From: Isoperla grammatica
Lineage: Eukaryota > Arthropoda > Insecta > Plecoptera > Perlodidae
Reading direction: 5' to 3'
Length of the DNA: 64,000 bases
Assembly (NCBI GenBank): GCA_945910005.1
Contig: OX246740.1
Coordinates: forward strand, 46,038,014-46,102,013
Numbering within the stretch: the first letter of the stretch is position 1; every line of letters begins with the position of its first letter. The notes under the pieces were generated by a model. The model was not told the origin of the DNA and did no database searches. It worked only from the letters and a program-made list of their open reading frames with translations. Below, piece by piece: positions 58,908-64,000 of the stretch. The translations under genes were made by a program, and so were the position numbers.

Positions 58908-60175
58908 AACCCGCATGAGTCATCACACGTGCGGTCTACCGGGCATAATCGTCTAACATAACCCGTCCTCATACTCACACACGATTACTTAACCATGAAG
59001 GCTTCATCTATTATCTATGGTTCAATTAAAGTGGCATATTTAGTACCCACCGCGGATTAGGTGTAGTGCATGGTCCATGGAAGTTACGATGAGAATGCTT
59101 GTGGTGATTCTACCAGACGCGAAATGTGACCGAGGAAAACCTCGAAAGTCTTCTTTGATGATTGACGGTGACTCTAATCTAACCGGCAATCTTCATCACG
59201 AGTTAGTCTCGTGGGCGATCACAGAAACATCGATACAAAACTGTTATAGAATTCACTCGACTCTCTGCAGACAGCCGCCTAGAAATAATAACGCGCCTAG
59301 ACCGTCCGTACGTGGTTTTCTATCAAACTGTCAATGTTGAGTTTTTGTTTCCATCTCTTACCCAGACATTGTTCTCTCACTCTTCGATCTTAATTAAAAC
59401 TTTGTTGCCTTGAAAATATCGGTTTATTCCAATAGAGAGGCAAACTTTATACACTGTGTGAATTTGAATGCCCGTGTGGTGTATAGCTACGTCATGCAAC
59501 GCAATAAACACAGGCGTTGTCTCCAATAATAATGTTGGAGAACAGTAGAACTTAAACCAGAGCCCGTTGATAGATGAAGACAAGAACGATTACAAAAGTT
59601 GATGCTGGTATTATTTAGGTTTTACGTCCCATATGTTTGCAACTTGGCTAATCGAGACGATGAGTGAGTGAAATATGAATACGTAGATGATGAAAAATGC
59701 CGCACGTCCAATCCATTACACATCGCGGGGGTCGTGATAAGGGAAGTCCAGTAAGGGAGGTCGGGCCAAAGTGGGAGTAGAAATATTCAGTAGAACAGTG
59801 GGCGGGAAATGGACAGGGTCTCCTTTTCGTCGCCTCTTATAAGACTAGCAGAGTCACTCTCAGCCTATTCTACACCGAGCCCAGAGACAAAGGATTACAA
59901 AAGTAGATGTGACTTGTCATTTCATTAATAAATTAACTCATTATAAATTATTGAATTCATTACAGAAATAAAAACCACAACAACTATAATACTTTGAAAC
60001 ATTTTAAATGAATCGTTTATCTGATACAAAATCAAATACCGATGGTATGAATCACTGTTCAATATCTTAAAGAATTCTAGAATATCAATCACATACTGTT
60101 AATTCTGTGAGTGCGATAACTACCCACCCATTGATGATACACGTGACAGAGAGGAAAAGCATTGCAAAATCTCAG
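58908..60175. other. No gene supported
   Basis: It includes a degraded S2 copy near 59612-59880 (TTTACGTCCCATATGTTTGC, GAGACGATGAGTGAGTGAAA). Short ORFs only. Confidence 0.4.
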
Positions 60176-60346
60176 GGTCAGATGCATATTCGTTCCTCAC
60201 GTGCTCCTCAACTCAGCCTTTCCTCAGACTCGCCGCGCCACCACCAATCACAAAGCAGCATTGCCATGTGTACTGCTCTGTGATTGGTTGTTGGACGAGT
60301 CTGAGGAAAGGCTGAGTTGAGGAACGACTATGCATTTGACCCTCAG
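60176..60346. mobile_element. Palindromic MITE related to the ends of the 3-kb element at 30050
   Basis: GGGTCAGATGCATATTCGTT then CTCAACTCAGCCTTTCCTCA mirrors TGAGGAAAGGCTGAGTTGAG then CTATGCATTTGACCC. The centre pairs CCACCAATCACAAAGCAG with CTCTGTGATTGGTTGTTGG. Confidence 0.8.
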
Positions 60347-61264
60347 TCCCAGTGAACAGCGCGTATGATGGATGAGAACAGCGACATGATGAATGCACGG
60401 TGGTTATCTTCCTTGCACCGGTTACCACGTGTAGACTGGCAATATAAAAAACCACGGTGAAACGTCTTGGAAACGTTTCCAACCCAGTTCCGGAAACATG
60501 ATATATTATTGTATCCACTGCTAATTACACTACCACTTAATAGTGCACCAGATTTATATTACGACCAAGAATGCCATGTTCGGAGTAACCTCTGTGTTTC
60601 AACTGTTTGGTTGAAACAACAGCGGTTTAATTAATATATCTCGCTATAAATTGTAGTTGACCCAAAATTGTAATTCGTATTTCGCGTTCAGCTGTTTGTT
60701 CCTTGTAATTGTATTTAGTCATAACTAGTAAGTTTCAAACAAGAGAAGCGTATTAGCTCAATTGGGTACAAATGGTTTGCTCACATCAAATATGTATAAA
60801 ATATTAGTATACTATAAGTTCTGGCAAATATTAAAAATAAAATTCAGTGATTTGGTCTAAAGGCTTTTTAATAGAATAATTGTTATGAATTTATGATTAT
60901 GATTATTGTTATTATATTTATGGTTACTATTAGAATAATTTACACGACAATATCGTAAATGTAAACAGTAAATTGTTAGCCATTTCCACAAAAAAAAGTC
61001 TCCCACTACGAAAGCATAAGTCTTTTCTTATTGATATTCATCTAATTCTTCTTATTCACACACCACCGTCGTTTAGGTGCAACACAGTTTATCTAACTGA
61101 GTGGATAGCAATACAAGAAAATATATAAACATCTAAATTTGCATTTGCAGACATTGGTTATTATTTTCACTATTGAGATGGAGTAAAAGCATTTACCGCG
61201 AAACAACTGCTGGGAGTGTAATTTTTAAATAATCTCCGTGAAATTGCTCGTCAGATTTATCCTC
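60347..61264. other. No gene supported
   Basis: Strongly AT-rich non-coding DNA with no clear repeat. Confidence 0.4.
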
Positions 61265-61500
61265 CGGGACCCCCCTCCCCCTTTAGGCAACGTTGGTTGA
61301 ATTACTGGACCGGTGGCCGCGGCGGCCAAGTCTCGCATAAGCCTTTACGCGGTAATTAAGGGAAAGTTAATCAGTGACGCTAATTACTTTCGGCCAGACA
61401 GATGGTGAGAAAACTATCTGGCTAATATTCGGCGGGGAAAAACTTTAGTAACAGCGCGTAGACTTCCCCCAGACAGAAGTGGGCGGGGCCCCTCTCGGGG
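61265..61500. promoter_or_regulatory. Candidate cis-regulatory block
   Basis: This is an island of GC-rich, repeat-free DNA in AT-rich surroundings. It carries homeodomain-type cores (TAATTAA at 61353, TAATC at 61368, TAATTAC at 61381), paired CGGCC/GGCCG motifs, and a GC box GTGGGCGGGGCCC at about 61480. It lacks ORFs. This mixture fits an enhancer or promoter. Conservation cannot be judged from one sequence. Confidence 0.35.
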
Positions 61501-62555
61501 GATACATATAGCATATTGTAATAATGTATATAGAATGTGGGTTCGCCTGCTTGTCAGGGGCTTCATTTCTAGAAAATAAATTTAAAATGTCAAAATAGAG
61601 AAACTCAACCTAAATACTGCAACATCAATAAATCAGTCATGACAAAAAAAAACTGAAATCACAAAAATACCCCCTAAAACGCAAATTAATACATATTGTT
61701 AAGTACATAGCGGACATTGTCATCTAATGTTCGTATACTTTTAGAGAATATATTTATAAACTAATTCATGTGGCAGGTTACCAACCCTTAACGTCGGCGT
61801 GTGAGGCGTTGGCCAATCGGCGTTCGTTCCGCTGACGCTGTGTAACAAACGATACAGTTACGCCTTCCGACCTTATAAAATACTTTGACTTCTCTAAGCT
61901 TCCGACAACATAAACAAACAAACACAATACAATCTAACACAAATGGGATACGTCCCAACTCACCAATTTCGTTAAGCTCCGATTTAGTGATCGCGGTAAG
62001 GCAACCATCGTTAAAACAAACACTACTACATTCACCAAAATGCATCACGCATGTCGCCACGTTTGTTCGCGTATAGCAAATCCCCGATTACCGGCAAAAA
62101 GTAGATTAAAAGTTTGGTAAAACCGTAAACCACAAACTCATTTAACAGACGAATCATTTTAATTTACACATTCTGAAAACAATAGAATTAAAGCCATTAA
62201 AAAGGTAGATGTGATGTGACAGCACCGAAGTTCACTCCTACTTCTTCAGGTATTCGAATCATCATCCTTGTCCTAATATCCAGCGAGACAAGTTGACAAT
62301 TTAGTCAAATTATAATTACAATTTGAATACTCATGTCGTGTCCACGGAGCCGGATTAAAATGTAACTACTGCGTCGACCAATCATAAAGCCACTAATTAC
62401 CTAAACACATTTCGAGTAAATTGCCACCGAAATGTTGCAACAAAAGGACTAACGTTTAAGCTAATATAGAGGGATAAATTCATGGCATTTACGTCGGTCT
62501 TAATTGAGATAAGCCCAGTTATACATGAAGTGAAACATACAACTGTCAGAAACAT
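61501..62555. other. No gene supported
   Basis: AT-rich non-coding DNA. The minus-strand frame near 61788-62060 has no domain or splice context. Confidence 0.4.
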
Positions 62556-62559
62556 GACT

Positions 62560-62632
62560 GGAACTCATAATCGTCCCCTAGGGGCGTCCGTTGTTGCCAG
62601 GAAACCATTTCATGCATAATTATTTTCCAACC
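62560..62632. mobile_element. Truncated MITE family A copy
   Basis: GGAACTCATAATCGTCCCCT, then GGGGCGTCCGTTGTTGCCAG and CATGCATAATTATTTTCCAA: left half only, with a small internal deletion. Confidence 0.6.
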
Positions 62633-62635
62633 TAA

Positions 62636-62782
62636 GGTTGGAATTCATAGTCGGCCCCTACACCTAGGGGCGCCCATTGTTGCCAAGGTAACAATTGTTT
62701 GCATGTTATTTCCCATAAACAAAACAAATCCATAGCAACAATGGGTGCCCCTAGGTGTAGGGGCCGACTATGAATTCCAACC
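62636..62782. mobile_element. MITE family A copy, near-perfect palindrome
   Basis: GGTTGGAATTCATAGTCGGC then CCCTACACCTAGGGGCGCCC mirrors the right arm, which ends GGCCGACTATGAATTCCAACC. Flanks are TAA left and TTA right. Confidence 0.9.
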
Positions 62783-62785
62783 TTA

Positions 62786-62887
62786 GCCCTACCAAAGGCC
62801 CTACTCCTAGGGGCACCCGTTGTTGCTTAGGATTTGTTTTCTAGATGGGAAATAACATACATGAAAGTTCGAATATGAATACGGACC
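62786..62887. mobile_element. Rearranged MITE family A copy
   Basis: CCTACTCCTAGGGGCACCCG, TAGATGGGAAATAACATACA and AATATGAATACGGACC belong to family A, but most of the right arm is lost. Confidence 0.6.
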
Positions 62888-64000
62888 TAAGTTATCGCCT
62901 ACGAGAGACACGGTGACCGTTGCACGCAAGGAATGAAACCGAGCATAGCATATTGAAATATTTTCGAATGCGATAGGGATGCACAAGTGTGGGAGTATTG
63001 AGATAAATAATTTAACAATTGAATGAACGTCAGAATGTCAGTGTTGATAGACGCGACGATAACCAACAGCCAAGAATCTATTACGACTCCGGCCGAGAAA
63101 GCCAACGTCAAGTTTTGAACGGTTAATTGTTAGAGAAATCACTTTCATGTCTGGACACATTTGCATGGAAAGCAGAAACTATAAAAAACTTAACCCCGCC
63201 TGAAAATTGAACCCAGGTAATTATCATACACACAGTTTTTAGTGTGTTCATCCGTAATAGCTAGATAAGGTAGACATTATTATTTTTTTCCCTCGTCAAT
63301 CATCGTCTCAATTAGCCTCGGTGCATAGTTCAGAGCCCATAACGACCCTCCTTAGTAAAAAACCCCATCTCTTTTCCACGGTATGAATGGAATTGAAAAG
63401 TTGTCCACTGCAGAAAGTATAATCGCATTTAACGACGACGGTTCTGGGTCCTTTGTTTTCTACAACGAGGCGATTACCTAATTCCGTTGTTGAAGTCGCA
63501 CTGATCTCCTGATAAAAATTACACCTCTTTTGTTATCGCGTCCAGAGAAAGTATATTTTTACTTTGAAACGCGTTTGATACTGCGCGCTAGTTAACATGC
63601 TAACTGGATATTTGTGTAAATTCTAAAGGAAACGCGTATAAAATATGTATTTCTCGGTTTTAATAGAGTAACTATAGTTTTTATTTTAGTTGCAACACTA
63701 GGCTAGTGGTGGTGAATAGATTAGGGCCTGTTTCTCATTCTCCCACAAATTAAATCAAGATAATGATGCGTGTTGCTTCACGTATCGATTATTGCAGTCA
63801 TGCTTTATTCGATACGATGAGGGATGATAACATGAAATGAAAGATAATTACAAAAAAAACCATGCCTTACAAACGGGATTCAAACCCATGTCCCTAGGTG
63901 GACTATAAATTAAGTGCAATACAGAAATCGTCTTTGTCAACTCGGTCCGTATAAACTTCGGGGTAGTTCTTGAGTTTATGATTGTGTGAACATAGCAATG
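62888..64000. other. No gene supported
   Basis: AT-rich DNA with an S2-like fragment near 63290-63340 (CGTCAATCATCGTCTCAATT). TACAAACGGGATTCAAACCC near 63870 resembles an antisense tRNA B box, perhaps a SINE head. No intact tRNA fold follows. Confidence 0.35.

Overview
The window reads as a piece of a repeat-rich animal (metazoan) nuclear genome. Its one recognisable host gene is split by GT-AG introns, long stretches are AT-rich and non-coding, and there are many miniature inverted-repeat elements (MITEs), tRNA-derived SINEs, a CR1/Jockey-type LINE, fold-back elements and microsatellites. The PHD-type LINE ORF1, the SINEs with G/C-homopolymer neighbours and the recurring AGGCCT-rich patches would suit a marine invertebrate. 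I cannot name the phylum from sequence alone.

Host gene. A single minus-strand gene dominates the left 39 kb. I reconstruct 14 coding exons between 39,204 and 5,814. Every junction has GT-AG borders and matching reading phase, which gives about 1,724 uninterrupted codons with neither terminus assigned. The protein is low-complexity and basic, with Ser/Arg, Pro and Asn tracts and one 2,037-nt Gln-rich exon. It also has a 53-residue tandem repeat, and its last visible part is a short helical segment. I do not recognise the family. A candidate first coding exon lies at 40,392-40,509, but its phase does not connect directly. The 3' end probably lies to the left of the window or in exons I could not see.

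Layout. 1-5.8 kb: MITEs, tandem duplications with G tracts, a retroelement remnant. 5.8-7.8 kb: two exons, an (AAT)n tract, a 42-bp minisatellite that carries a splice-donor motif in nearly every unit. 8.15-12.5 kb: nearly complete LINE (ORF1 with PHD finger and zinc knuckles; ORF2 with endonuclease and reverse transcriptase), disabled by one frameshift. 13.8-28 kb: the main exon cluster, interrupted by a 3.0-kb fold-back element. 30-33 kb: a 3-kb inverted-repeat-bounded element with TAA target sites. 38.4-42.6 kb: SINEs, one exon, the candidate first exon, nested MITEs. 42.8-45.8 kb: a second fold-back element whose arms carry a broken Cys-rich transposon ORF. 46-64 kb: no supported gene; MITEs, SINE copies, microsatellites and one candidate regulatory block near 61.3-61.5 kb.

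The most unusual points are: two fold-back elements that share the same 7-bp terminus; the splice-donor minisatellite directly upstream of a real acceptor; a tandem duplication that copied an exon start together with its acceptor; seven consecutive exons of identical symmetric phase; and several MITE families that all use TAA target sites, sometimes inserted next to one another.
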